Source: Pilimelia anulata (lineage in GTDB: Bacteria; Actinomycetota; Actinomycetes; Mycobacteriales; Micromonosporaceae). Taken from it: DNA of 64,000 nucleotides. This document shows positions 17,124 to 24,936 of the stretch, piece by piece (positions within the stretch are counted from its first letter, which is position 1; every line of letters begins with the position of its first letter). The DNA lies in NCBI RefSeq assembly GCF_014647895.1, contig NZ_BMQB01000001.1, positions 62,001 to 126,000 of the forward strand, read 5' to 3'. The translations under genes and the position numbers were made by a program. The notes under the pieces were generated by a model. That model ran no database searches. It was not told where the DNA came from and worked only from the letters and a program-made list of their open reading frames with translations.

Positions 17124-17963
17124 GTGCGCAGTGCGGCGGGGTGGGCGGCGGCGACGCCGCCGGAGCGGGACCGGTACGTCGACCTCCTCCGGGTGGTCTC
17201 CCTCGGCGTGGTCGTGGTCGGCCACTGGCTGATGGCGGTGGTGACCGTCGAACCGGGCGGGGTGGTCCGCGCCACGAACCTGCTCGCGCTGCTGCTGCTG
17301 ACGGTGGCCGGGCCGTACCCGGTGTCGATGGTCGGCCTGTCCGGCGCGCCGGTGTCGAACATGTCCCCGCCCACGCTGGCGCTGCTCGCCCACGGCGCGT
17401 GGCTGACCGGGCTGGCGCTGCTGGTCCGCGCCCCGGTCACCCGGCGTCTGCGCCGGCCGCGGCCGTGGACGGCGGTGGTGGCGGCGAACGGGGTGGCGAT
17501 GACCGTGTTCCTCTGGCACCTGACCGCGCTGTTCCTGGCCACGGGCGCGCTGCTGGCGGCGGGCCTCGCGGGGCCGGCCCCCGGTACCGGGGCGTGGTGG
17601 GCGCTGCGGCCGGCCTGGCTGCTGCTGCTCGCGGCGGTCACGACGGCCCTGGTCGCCGCCTTCCGCCGCGCCGACGCCCCCGCGGACCGCCGCGCGGCGG
17701 CGGGTTCGACCGGGCCGGTCGGCTCGGCTGGTGCGGCGGGGTCGGCGCGGTCGGCGCGGTGGGTGGCCGCGGCGGGGCTGGCGGCCGCCGCGGTGGGCGT
17801 GTTCGGCATCTCCCGGACGGGGTTCGCCGGGCCGCTGGCGGGCCGCCCGGCGGCGCTGCTCGGTCTGCCGCTGACCCCGCTCGGCGCCGCCGCCCTGATC
17901 GCCGCCGGCGCGCTGCTGCCGGCCGCCGTCCGGCGCCTGCCGAAAATCAATTACAGAAAGTAG
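17124..17963 (+). CDS. Acyltransferase-3-like membrane protein lacking its middle section
   Basis: The 279-residue product begins like an acyltransferase-3/OafA protein (ERDRYVDLLRVVSLGVVVVGHWL, with the conserved R and H of helix 1), then after residue about 50 jumps to the late part of the family (AGPYPVSMVGLSGAP, SNMSPPTLALLA, WTAVVAANGVAMTVFLWHLTALF). Full-length relatives run to about 400 or more residues, with further helices between these two parts, so about 120 or more residues appear to be missing in frame, without a stop codon. Starts at GTG 17124 without a clear ribosome site. Probably inactive or altered; alternatively a natural short variant. The later part has an Ala/Gly spacer (about residues 200-215). 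Confidence 0.6.
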   Translation: MRSAAGWAAATPPERDRYVDLLRVVSLGVVVVGHWLMAVVTVEPGGVVRATNLLALLLLTVAGPYPVSMVGLSGAPVSNMSPPTLALLAHGAWLTGLALLVRAPVTRRLRRPRPWTAVVAANGVAMTVFLWHLTALFLATGALLAAGLAGPAPGTGAWWALRPAWLLLLAAVTTALVAAFRRADAPADRRAAAGSTGPVGSAGAAGSARSARWVAAAGLAAAAVGVFGISRTGFAGPLAGRPAALLGLPLTPLGAAALIAAGALLPAAVRRLPKINYRK

Positions 17964-18035
17964 CGACGAACGTGAACCATCCACGGGATCGACGCGTCTC
18001 AATCGGCGTGGGTCTGCTCGTGGAGGGGATGCAAC

Positions 18036-19088
18036 ATGGGGCGACGAATGGTGATCATCGGTGCGCTGACCTCGGTGTCGGCGTTGCTGATCGGGACCGC
18101 GATGGTGGCCGGCGCGGAGGAGCAGCCGGTCAACATCATCGGAGGCAAGCCCTCGGTGGAGGGTGACTTTCCGTGGATGGCGCGGCTGAGCATGGGGTGC
18201 GGGGGCAGCCTGATCTCGCCGGACATCATCCTCAGTGCCGCCCACTGCTTCGGCGGTTCCGGTACCGTCACCGCCTCGATCGGCAAGATCAAGCACGTCG
18301 ACGGGGAGAAGATCACCGGTGCCGGGTCGCGCAAGGGCGCCGGACCGGAGAAGTCCGACTGGGCGGTGCTGAAGCTCAGCCGCAAGTCCGCCGCGACGGC
18401 GTTCGCGAAGCTGCCGACCGACGCCGGCAAGGACACCGCGCCGATGTTCCGGACGATCGGCTGGGGCGCGACGTCCGAGGGCGGGCGCGGGTCGGACGTG
18501 CTCATGCAGGTCGACGTCCCGCTGGTCCCGGACGCGCAGTGCGGCCCGGCCGCCAGGGTGGAGATCTGCGCCGGCGACATGGAGAAGGGCGGCATCGACT
18601 CCTGCCAGGGTGACTCCGGCGGCCCGCTGCTCGTCGGCGACGTCGTCGTCGGCCTGGTGAGCTGGGGCGAGGGCTGCGCCCGGCCGAACAAGCCCGGCCA
18701 CTACGCCCGGGTGAGCGCGTTCCTGAACGAGATCAAGAAGGCGATCACGGACCTGGGCGGCGAGCAGCCGCCGGGCGGCGGCCCCGAGCCGACCCCGACC
18801 CCGACCGACGACCCGACGCCGACCGACGGCCCGGACTCCCCCGACGGCCCGGACAGCACGACCGGCCCGGACAGCACCGCCGGCCCGGACGACACCGCGG
18901 GCCCCACCCCGACCGCCGACCCCGACGACACCACCGACCAGGACGGCACCGGCAACGACAGCAACAGCGGCAACAACAACGACAGCAGCGACAGCGACAG
19001 CGACGGCACCGGCAGCGGCTCCGGCGACAACAGCCGGTCGCTGCCCAGCCGCCCGATGAGCGCCGACCGGACGTTCATCGGCGTCTAG
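18036..19088 (+). CDS. Secreted trypsin-like serine protease (S1A) with acidic C-terminal tail
   Basis: A 350-residue secreted protease. Signal peptide about residues 1-27 (GAEE after the core); mature chain starts near NIIGGKPSVEGDFPWM, the typical trypsin N-terminus that is freed on activation. Catalytic triad: H70 in SAAHC, D108 in SDWAVL, S194 in GDSGGP; an Asp at the S1 position (GIDSCQGDSGG) predicts cleavage after Lys/Arg. Six cysteines could form three disulfides. After residue about 245 comes a 105-residue tail rich in Pro, Thr, Asp, Ser and Asn with no hydrophobic anchor or LPXTG, perhaps a linker or wall-interacting segment. The ATG at 18036 has GGAGGGG 7 nt upstream. Confidence 0.93.
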   Translation: MGRRMVIIGALTSVSALLIGTAMVAGAEEQPVNIIGGKPSVEGDFPWMARLSMGCGGSLISPDIILSAAHCFGGSGTVTASIGKIKHVDGEKITGAGSRKGAGPEKSDWAVLKLSRKSAATAFAKLPTDAGKDTAPMFRTIGWGATSEGGRGSDVLMQVDVPLVPDAQCGPAARVEICAGDMEKGGIDSCQGDSGGPLLVGDVVVGLVSWGEGCARPNKPGHYARVSAFLNEIKKAITDLGGEQPPGGGPEPTPTPTDDPTPTDGPDSPDGPDSTTGPDSTAGPDDTAGPTPTADPDDTTDQDGTGNDSNSGNNNDSSDSDSDGTGSGSGDNSRSLPSRPMSADRTFIGV

Positions 19089-19125
19089 ACCCCAACGGGA
19101 ATTTCCCACTTCCCCCCGGTAAAAC

Positions 19126-19157
19126 GCTCCGCCCGGCGCCGCCGCGCCGGGCGGAGC
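19126..19157 (+). terminator. Terminator hairpin after the trypsin gene
   Basis: Arms GCTCCGCCCGGCG (19126-19138) and CGCCGGGCGGAGC (19145-19157) pair perfectly over 13 bp around a 6-nt loop, 38 bp after the stop. A run of A precedes it and no T-tract follows. Confidence 0.7.
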
Positions 19158-19183
19158 CATGTGTGCCCGACCGCCGATCGCAG

Positions 19184-19213
19184 GAGCAAATCCGTCTTTA
19201 TCGGGATTTGCTC
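19184..19213. promoter_or_regulatory. 10-bp inverted repeat upstream of the serine hydrolase
   Basis: GAGCAAATCC (19184-19193) and GGATTTGCTC (19204-19213) are perfect arms with the spacer GTCTTTATCG; the element is much richer in A/T than its surroundings and sits 51 bp before the hydrolase start. Shape and base composition suit an operator (20-bp centre spacing) or a second terminator; I cannot decide which. Confidence 0.5.
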
Positions 19214-19263
19214 GTTGGAAGACGGTGGAATGGTCGCAGGCTCGTACGGCAGGGGGTCCCATC

Positions 19264-20448
19264 GTGCGGCGACACCGGCGGCGCACCGCGCTCCTCGCCA
19301 CCGTTGCGCTCCTCGGCACCGCCGCGGCGTGGGCGGCCGCGCCGAGCGGCGGGGTCGCCGGCCTGCGCGCGGTACCCCCGGCCGACTGCGCCGCGCTCGG
19401 CCGCCCCGCCGGCACCGGCTTCTACGAGCCGAACGCCCCGTACGCCGACCCCCGCGACGACCGCGCCGACTGGCGCCTGGCCACCCCGGAGGCGCGCGGC
19501 CTGAGCAGCGCCCGGCTGCGCGCGGCCGGCGCCGCCCTGGCCGGCCGCCCCGGCGTGCGCAGCCTGCTGGTGCTGCGCGGCGGCGCCCTGGTCTACGAGC
19601 GGTACCTGCACGGCGGCCGGCGCGACCGCAGCACCAACGTCCACTCGGCGAGCAAGAGCATGCTCCAGGCGCTCACCGGCATCGCCATCGCCCGCGGCGA
19701 CCTGGCCGGCCCGGACGTCCCGCTGGCCGACGCGCTGCCCGGCTACCTGCCGGCCGGCTCGCCGAAGGGCGCGATCACCGTCCGCCGGCTGCTCACGATG
19801 ACCTCCGGGCTGGCCTGGACCGAGGACCGCACCGAGCACCGGATCGCCGCCCGGCCGGACTGGGTGCGGGCCATCCTGGACCAGCCGTACCGGGCGGGGG
19901 AGCCGTTCACGTACAGCACCGGCAACACGCACGTGCTGTCCGCGGTGCTCCAGCGGGCCACCGGGATGAGCACGTGCGCGTTCGCCGGGCGGTACCTGTT
20001 CGGGCCGCTGGGGATCACCCCCGAGCACTGGCCGCGCGACCCGCGGGGCGTGTACGCGGGCGGGTTCAACCTGTACCTCACCCCGCGCGAGCTGGCCAAG
20101 TTCGGCCAGTTGTACCTCGACGGCGGGCGCTGGCGGGGGCGCCGGGTGGTACCGGCGGCGACCGTCCGGCAGGCGAGCGCGGTGACCACGCCGCGCGCCG
20201 GGGGCCCGTACGGCTACGCCGCCGGCTGGTGGGCGACGACGGTGCGCGGGCAGCGGGTGGCGCTGGCCTGGGGCTGGGGCGGCCAGTACGTCGCGGTCCT
20301 GCCGGGCGCCGGCCTGGTGGTCAGCGTGACCCAGGACACCCGCGGCGACCCCCACGCGGTCGAGGCCCGCGAGCTGGACATCCGCGCCTTCCTGGCCCGG
20401 TACGTCCTGCCGGCGCTGCGGCCGGGGATGGATACCCCCAGGGGGTAA
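19264..20448 (+). CDS. Secreted serine hydrolase (class C beta-lactamase/DD-peptidase fold)
   Basis: A 394-residue protein with an N-terminal signal-anchor (RRHRRRTALLATVALLGTAAAWAAA) and the serine beta-lactamase-like fold: nucleophile and base in S128-x-x-K131 (SASKS), Y217-x3-N221 (YSTGN) as the second motif and WGWGGQY near residue 340 in place of KTG. This group (PF00144) includes esterases, DD-peptidases and lactamases; the substrate cannot be told. The GTG at 19264 follows AGGGGG by 7 nt; longer readings run through the inverted repeat. Its last codons contain the copper operator of the next gene. Confidence 0.85.
   Translation: MRRHRRRTALLATVALLGTAAAWAAAPSGGVAGLRAVPPADCAALGRPAGTGFYEPNAPYADPRDDRADWRLATPEARGLSSARLRAAGAALAGRPGVRSLLVLRGGALVYERYLHGGRRDRSTNVHSASKSMLQALTGIAIARGDLAGPDVPLADALPGYLPAGSPKGAITVRRLLTMTSGLAWTEDRTEHRIAARPDWVRAILDQPYRAGEPFTYSTGNTHVLSAVLQRATGMSTCAFAGRYLFGPLGITPEHWPRDPRGVYAGGFNLYLTPRELAKFGQLYLDGGRWRGRRVVPAATVRQASAVTTPRAGGPYGYAAGWWATTVRGQRVALAWGWGGQYVAVLPGAGLVVSVTQDTRGDPHAVEARELDIRAFLARYVLPALRPGMDTPRG
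20433..20447. promoter_or_regulatory. CsoR-type copper operator ahead of copA
   Basis: TACCCCCAGGGGGTA is a perfect 7-1-7 palindrome of the kind bound by CsoR (G-tract inverted repeats in M. tuberculosis and S. lividans). It lies inside the last codons of the preceding hydrolase gene and ends 16 bp before the copA start; GTAGGGT at 20451-20457 could be the -10 region. CsoR released by Cu(I) would open copA. Confidence 0.82.
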
Positions 20449-20463
20449 GTGTAGGGTGGGGGG

Positions 20464-22680
20464 ATGAGTGGCCCCCACCGCGTCGAACTCGCCATCGGCG
20501 GCATGACCTGCGCCGCCTGCGCCAACCGCGTCGAGCGCAAGCTCAATCGGCTCGACGGCGTCACGGCCACCGTCAACTTCGCCACCGAGCGGGCCTCCGT
20601 AGCCCACCCCGGCGGCGTCACGCCGGCCGACCTGATCGCCGTCGTCGAGGCCACCGGCTACACCGCGGCCCTGCCCGCCGCCGCGCCGGCCGACCCGGCG
20701 GGGGAGCTGGCCGCGCTGGAGGTCCGGCTGTGGGTGTCGGTCGCCCTGGCCGCGCCCGCGGTGGCGCTGGCGATGGTCCCGGCCTGGCAGTTCCCGTACT
20801 GGCAGTGGCTGTCCCTCGGCCTCGCGCTGCCGGTCGTGCTGTTCGGCGGCTGGCCGTTCCACCGCGCGGCGGCGGTCAACCTGCGGCACGGCGCGGCCAC
20901 GATGGACACCCTCGTCTCGCTCGGCACGCTCGCCGCGCTCGGCTGGTCGGTGTGGGCGCTGCTCGCCGGCGACGCCGGGGAGCCGGGGATGACGCACGCG
21001 TTCCGGTTCGCGGTCGCCCGCACCGACGGTACGGACAGCATCTACCTGGAGGCCGCGGCCGGGGTGACCGCGCTGATCCTGCTCGGCCGGTACCTGGAGG
21101 CGGGGGCGAAGCGCCGGGCCGGCGCGGCCCTGCGCGCGCTGCTGCACCTCGGCGCCCGCGACGCGGCGGTGCTGCGCGACGGGCGGGAGGAGCGGGTGCC
21201 GATCGCGGCGCTGGCCGTCGGCGACCGGTTCGTGGTCCGGCCGGGGGAGCGGATCGCCACCGACGGCGCGGTGGTCGAGGGCCGCTCGGCGGTGGACAGG
21301 TCCATGGTCACCGGCGAGTCCGTACCGGTCGAGGTCGGGCCCGGCGACGAGGTCGTCGGCGCGACCGTCAACGCCGGCGGCCGGCTCGTGGTCGAGGCCC
21401 GCCGGGTCGGCGCGGACACCCAGCTCGCGCAGATGGCGCGGCTCGTCGCGGCGGCGCAGGACGGCAAGGCCGCCGCCCAGCGGCTCGCCGACCGGATCTC
21501 GGCGGTGTTCGTCCCCGTCGTGATCGCACTCGCCCTCGGCACCCTCGGGGCCTGGCTCGCGCTCGGCGCCGGGACCGGGGCGGCGGTGAGCGCGGCGATC
21601 GCCGTACTGATCATCGCCTGCCCCTGCGCCCTCGGCCTGGCCACCCCGACCGCGCTGCTGGTCGGGACGGGCCGGGGCGCCCAGCTCGGCATCCTGATCA
21701 AGGGCCCGGAGGTGCTGGAGTCGACCCGGCGGGTGGACACGATCCTGCTGGACAAGACCGGCACCGTCACCACCGGCGCGATGGCGCTGGTCGACGTCGC
21801 GGTCGACGCCGGCGAGAACCGGGCCTACGCGCTGCGCGTCGCCGGCGCCGCCGAGGCCGGCTCGGAGCACCCCATCGGCCGGGCCATCGCCGCGGCCGCG
21901 GCGGCCGCCGGGCCGCTGCCGCCGGTCGCCGACTTCCGGGCGCACGAGGGCCGCGGCGTCACCGGCACGGTCGACGGCCGGGCCGTGCTGGTCGGCCGGC
22001 CGGAGCTGCTCGCCGACCGCGGGCTGCCGCTGCCGGCGGCGCTGGCCGCGGCGGCCGAGGCCGGCCGGGCGGCCGGGCGCACGGTCGTCGCCGCCGGCTG
22101 GGACGGCCGGGCCCGGGCGGTGTTCGCGGTGGCCGACGCGGTCCGCCCGAGCAGCGCGGGGGCGGTCCGCGCGCTGCGCGCGCTCGGCCTGCGGCCGGTC
22201 CTGCTGACCGGCGACCACGAGGCCGTCGCCCGCAGCGTGGCCGCCGAGGTCGGCATCGACGAGGTCGTCGCGGGCGTGCTGCCGGCCGGCAAGGTCGACG
22301 TCGTACGGCGGCTCCGGGGCGAGGGCCGGGTGGTGGCGATGCTCGGCGACGGCGTGAACGACGCGCCCGCGCTCGCCGCGGCGGACCTCGGCCTGGCCAT
22401 GGGCACCGGTGCGGACGTGGCGATCGAGGCGTCCGACCTGACCCTGGTCGGCGGCGACCCGGCGGCGGCGCCGGACGCGATCCGGCTGGCCCGGCGGACG
22501 CTGGCCACGATCAAGGGCAACCTGTTCTGGGCGTTCGCGTACAACGTGGCGGCGCTGCCGCTGGCCGCGGCCGGGCTGCTGAACCCGATGATCGCGGGCG
22601 CGGCGATGGCGTTCTCCTCGGTGTTCGTGGTCAGCAACAGCCTGCGCCTGCGCCGCTTCCGCCCCGCGCCGGCGGGCTGA
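20464..22680 (+). CDS. copA: Copper-exporting P1B-type ATPase CopA
   Basis: A 738-residue Cu(I) efflux pump. One N-terminal heavy-metal-associated domain with [10 protein letters not shown] (residues 13-22, CxxC); eight membrane helices; TGES phosphatase loop near residue 285; the transport motif CPC in IACPCALG (near 386); phosphorylation site DKTGT (D429); GDGVND hinge (near 629). The order and the CPC motif are those of bacterial CopA, exporting Cu(I) from the cytosol. Start ATG at 20464, 16 bp after a CsoR operator; csoR follows 42 bp behind. Functional control by copper is expected. Confidence 0.96.
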   Translation: MSGPHRVELAIGGMTCAACANRVERKLNRLDGVTATVNFATERASVAHPGGVTPADLIAVVEATGYTAALPAAAPADPAGELAALEVRLWVSVALAAPAVALAMVPAWQFPYWQWLSLGLALPVVLFGGWPFHRAAAVNLRHGAATMDTLVSLGTLAALGWSVWALLAGDAGEPGMTHAFRFAVARTDGTDSIYLEAAAGVTALILLGRYLEAGAKRRAGAALRALLHLGARDAAVLRDGREERVPIAALAVGDRFVVRPGERIATDGAVVEGRSAVDRSMVTGESVPVEVGPGDEVVGATVNAGGRLVVEARRVGADTQLAQMARLVAAAQDGKAAAQRLADRISAVFVPVVIALALGTLGAWLALGAGTGAAVSAAIAVLIIACPCALGLATPTALLVGTGRGAQLGILIKGPEVLESTRRVDTILLDKTGTVTTGAMALVDVAVDAGENRAYALRVAGAAEAGSEHPIGRAIAAAAAAAGPLPPVADFRAHEGRGVTGTVDGRAVLVGRPELLADRGLPLPAALAAAAEAGRAAGRTVVAAGWDGRARAVFAVADAVRPSSAGAVRALRALGLRPVLLTGDHEAVARSVAAEVGIDEVVAGVLPAGKVDVVRRLRGEGRVVAMLGDGVNDAPALAAADLGLAMGTGADVAIEASDLTLVGGDPAAAPDAIRLARRTLATIKGNLFWAFAYNVAALPLAAAGLLNPMIAGAAMAFSSVFVVSNSLRLRRFRPAPAG

Positions 22681-22698
22681 CCCGGCATTTCCGCGCCT

Positions 22699-22715
22699 AT
22701 ACCCCTCGGGGGTTT
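22699..22715. promoter_or_regulatory. Second CsoR-type operator, ahead of csoR
   Basis: ATACCCCTCGGGGGTTT contains the arms ACCCC (22701-22705) and GGGGT (22709-22713), an imperfect version of the operator in front of copA. It lies 8 bp before the csoR ATG (22723), consistent with autoregulation and a very short leader. Confidence 0.68.
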
Positions 22716-22722
22716 GGGTACC

Positions 22723-23022
22723 ATGGCGGCCATGACGGCACCGCAGCGCGGGTACAGCGCCACCAAGGAGCAGTTGCTGGCCCGGCTGCGCCGGATCGAG
22801 GGCCAGGTGCGCGGGATCGAGAAGATGGTCGACGAGGACCGGTACTGCATCGACGTCCTCACCCAGATCAGCGCCATCCAGGCCGCGCTGGACAAGGTGG
22901 GCCTCGGCCTGCTCGACGGCCACGCCCGGCACTGCATGCGCGAGGGCGCCGCCGCGGGCCGCGCCGACGAGCTGACCGCCGAGATGATGGCCGCCGTCGG
23001 CCGCCTGATGAAGCGCGGCTAG
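22723..23022 (+). CDS. csoR: Copper-sensing repressor CsoR
   Basis: A 99-residue all-helical CsoR/RcnR-family (DUF156) repressor. The Cu(I) site is complete and correctly spaced: C42 (YCIDVL), H67 and C71 (GHARHC), i.e. C-x24-H-x3-C as in M. tuberculosis CsoR (C36/H61/C65). The helix-1 arginines (ARLRRIEGQVRGI) form the DNA face. The start could be ATG 22723 or ATG 22732; the first is used here because it lies directly after the operator. Gene order copA-csoR suggests paired copper control. Three in-frame Met/Val starts make the exact N-terminus uncertain. Confidence 0.9.
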   Translation: MAAMTAPQRGYSATKEQLLARLRRIEGQVRGIEKMVDEDRYCIDVLTQISAIQAALDKVGLGLLDGHARHCMREGAAAGRADELTAEMMAAVGRLMKRG

Positions 23023-23070
23023 CGTCAACTCGTCCTTGACGATGGCGCGGCGTCAACCTAACCTTGACGC
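23022..23070. promoter_or_regulatory. Two tandem GCGTCAA-N7-TTGACG operators before the HTH/Clp-N gene
   Basis: Copy 1, 23022-23042: GCGTCAA then 7 nt then TTGACGA. Copy 2, 23050-23070: GCGTCAA then 7 nt then TTGACGC. Their starts are 28 bp apart, and copy 2 ends directly at the ATG (23071). Each is an inverted repeat with a 7-nt spacer, and each right arm contains a TTGAC that could be part of a -35. The arrangement is that of a repressor-binding pair; autoregulation by the following HTH protein is the simplest reading. Copy 1 begins at the csoR stop codon. Confidence 0.75.
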
Positions 23071-23757
23071 ATGAAGAAGCCACGCCTGGACGACCTCATC
23101 GACGGCATCCGGACCGGGTACCCGGACCAGCCCCTCGAACAGCTCACCGCGGCGGTCATCGCCGCCGACCACCTCAACGAGATCGCCGACCACCTCATCG
23201 GCCACTTCGTCGACCAGGCCCGGCGCAGCGGCGCCTCCTGGACCGAGATCGGCAACTGCATCGGCGTCACCAAGCAGGCGGCGCAGCAGCGGTTCACGCC
23301 GAAGAACGACGTGAACACGTTCGCCCGCTTCACCGAGAAGGCCCGCAAGGCGGTCGTGCAGTCCCAGGAGGAGGCGCGCGCCGGCAACCAGCGGGAGATC
23401 ACCGTCGGCCACCTGCTCCTCGGCCTGCTCTCCTCGCCGGACAGCCTCGCCATCCGGATCCTCGCCGACCAGAACGTCACCCCCGCCGACCTGCGGGCCG
23501 CGGTCACGGCGACGCTGCCCGAGCCCGGTACCGGGGACTCGCCGGCGCTGATCCCGTTCAACGGCGGCGCGAAGAAGGCCCTCGAACTGACCGCCCGGGA
23601 GGCGCTGCGCCTCGGCCACAACTACGTCGGCACGGAGCACATGCTGCTGGCCCTGCTGGCCGTGGACGGCGACGCGGACGGGCTGCTGCGCGGTCTCGGC
23701 GTGGACGCGGAGAAGGCGGAGACATTCCTGCTGGCACTGCTCGGCACGGCCACCTGA
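23071..23757 (+). CDS. HTH plus Clp-N domain regulator (ClpC-N-like, no ATPase)
   Basis: The 228-residue protein has an N-terminal HTH-like region (about residues 20-75: AADHLNEIADHLIGHFVDQARRSG ... WTEIGNCIGVTKQAAQQRF, resembling a short winged or sigma-type HTH) followed by two Clp amino-terminal repeats (about 82-145 and 160-225: FARFTEKARKAVVQSQEEA and GGAKKALELTAREALRLGHNYVGTEHMLLALL). It lacks the AAA+ ATPase of ClpC, so it cannot unfold substrates; the Clp-N part may bind adaptors or damaged protein, and the HTH may bind DNA. Homologues are common in actinobacteria and are labelled Clp protease N-terminal proteins. ATG at 23071 directly behind two operators. Confidence 0.85.
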   Translation: MKKPRLDDLIDGIRTGYPDQPLEQLTAAVIAADHLNEIADHLIGHFVDQARRSGASWTEIGNCIGVTKQAAQQRFTPKNDVNTFARFTEKARKAVVQSQEEARAGNQREITVGHLLLGLLSSPDSLAIRILADQNVTPADLRAAVTATLPEPGTGDSPALIPFNGGAKKALELTAREALRLGHNYVGTEHMLLALLAVDGDADGLLRGLGVDAEKAETFLLALLGTAT

Positions 23758-23860
23758 CCTCTCGACCCCGCCTTTCGTGCGCGGGCGCGGCCCGGCGTCG
23801 TTCGCGGCGTCGCTACGCTGGGTGGGTCGTCGTCACGCTCGCCCCCGGGGGTCGCCGCCC

Positions 23861-24796
23861 GTGTCCGTACCGCCAGCCGTCCGCGAGCGGCTGCGCGCCG
23901 ACTGCGGCCGGTGCTCCGGCCTGTGCTGCGTCGCCCCCGCGTTCGCCGCGTCGGCCGACTTCGCCCTCGACAAGCCGGCGGGCCGCCCGTGCCCGCACCT
24001 GGACGACGCGTACCGCTGCGGCATCCACGACCACCTGCGCGACCGCGGCTTCGCCGGCTGTACGGTCTTCGACTGCTTCGGCGCCGGCCAGCGCCTCACC
24101 CTGGAGACGTTCGGCGGCCGCGACCGCCGCCGCCACCCCGAACTGGCCGCGCCGATGTTCGCGGCGCTGCCGGTGCTGCGGGCGCTGCACGAACTGCTCT
24201 GGTACCTGCACGCCGCCCTCGCCCTGCCCGCCGCCCGCCCGCTGCGCGCCGACCTGCGTACGGCCATCGCCGCCACCGACCGCCTCGCCGCGCTGCCGCC
24301 GGCCGGGCTGCTCGGGGTGGACGTGGCGGCGGCCCGGGACCGGGCGAACCCGCTGCTGCGCCGGGCGAGTGCGCTGGCCCGGGCCGGCGTCGGGCGGAGG
24401 AGTGACCACAGTGGGGCGCAGTGGAGCGGGCGGCGGCTGCGCGGGGCGGACCTGCGCGGGGCGAGCCTGCGCGGGGCGCGGCTGCTCGGGGCGGACCTGA
24501 CGGGGGCGCGGCTGCGGCTGGCGGACCTGACCGGGGCGGATCTGCGGGGGGCGGTGTTGGTGGGGGCGGATCTGCGGGGGGCGCTGTTCGTGACGGACGC
24601 GCAGCTCGCGGCGGCGCGGGGCGACCACACCACCCGGCTCCCCACCGACGTCACCCGCCCCGCCCACTGGCCCGCCCCGCCGGCCGGCGGCAGCTCGGGC
24701 GGCGCCCGCGACGCCGACGGCGGGCGGGGTGCGGAGCCCGCGAGAGGCTCGGGCCACGGAGTGCGGCCGACCACAACCCGCCGCACCCGCAACTAA
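23861..24796 (+). CDS. Cys-cluster protein with pentapeptide repeats
   Basis: A 311-residue protein with two parts. The first (about residues 8-75) has a cysteine cluster CGRCSGLCCVAP, then CPHL, CGIHDHL and CTVFDCFG, like the YkgJ-type metal-chelating domain. The second (about residues 185-245) is a pentapeptide-repeat (right-handed quadrilateral beta-helix) with A(D/R)L-type units such as LRGADLRGASLRGARLLGAD. The Ser/Gly/Arg-rich tail is low complexity. The GTG at 23861 is the likeliest start. Proteins of this combined layout are found in actinobacteria without a known role; a gyrase-protecting DNA mimic (as with MfpA) is possible but the helix here is short. Confidence 0.68.
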   Translation: MSVPPAVRERLRADCGRCSGLCCVAPAFAASADFALDKPAGRPCPHLDDAYRCGIHDHLRDRGFAGCTVFDCFGAGQRLTLETFGGRDRRRHPELAAPMFAALPVLRALHELLWYLHAALALPAARPLRADLRTAIAATDRLAALPPAGLLGVDVAAARDRANPLLRRASALARAGVGRRSDHSGAQWSGRRLRGADLRGASLRGARLLGADLTGARLRLADLTGADLRGAVLVGADLRGALFVTDAQLAAARGDHTTRLPTDVTRPAHWPAPPAGGSSGGARDADGGRGAEPARGSGHGVRPTTTRRTRN

Positions 24797-24828
24797 TCCT
24801 GCCCATTTCGGATAGGCATCGGGCGGTG

Positions 24829-24881
24829 CCCAAGATCTTGGGGGTCAGATGCCGAATTCGCCCTATTTGGTACCTGACCCC
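24829..24881. terminator. Nested inverted repeats between convergent genes
   Basis: CCCAAGATCTTGGG (24829-24842) is a perfect palindrome; it overlaps GGGGTCAG (24841-24848), which pairs with CTGACCCC (24874-24881) across 25 nt. Both lie between the stops of two convergent genes and probably end transcription. This stretch is lower in G+C than the region on either side. Confidence 0.45.
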
Positions 24882-24936
24882 ATGATCGTGGCTGGTTGGC
24901 GGCGGGTGGCGGGGTGCTTTCGGATTTGAGGTGTTG

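Noticed and set aside
19161..23039. 1292-codon plus-strand frame across the serine hydrolase and copA
   Set aside because: Crosses the copper operator and two clear genes in another phase; Arg-rich shadow.
24420..24600. Repetitive DNA (gggcggacctgcgcggggcg-like) as a CRISPR or tandem repeat
   Set aside because: The repetition comes from the codons of pentapeptide repeats (A-x-L units) within the reading frame; there are no spacers.
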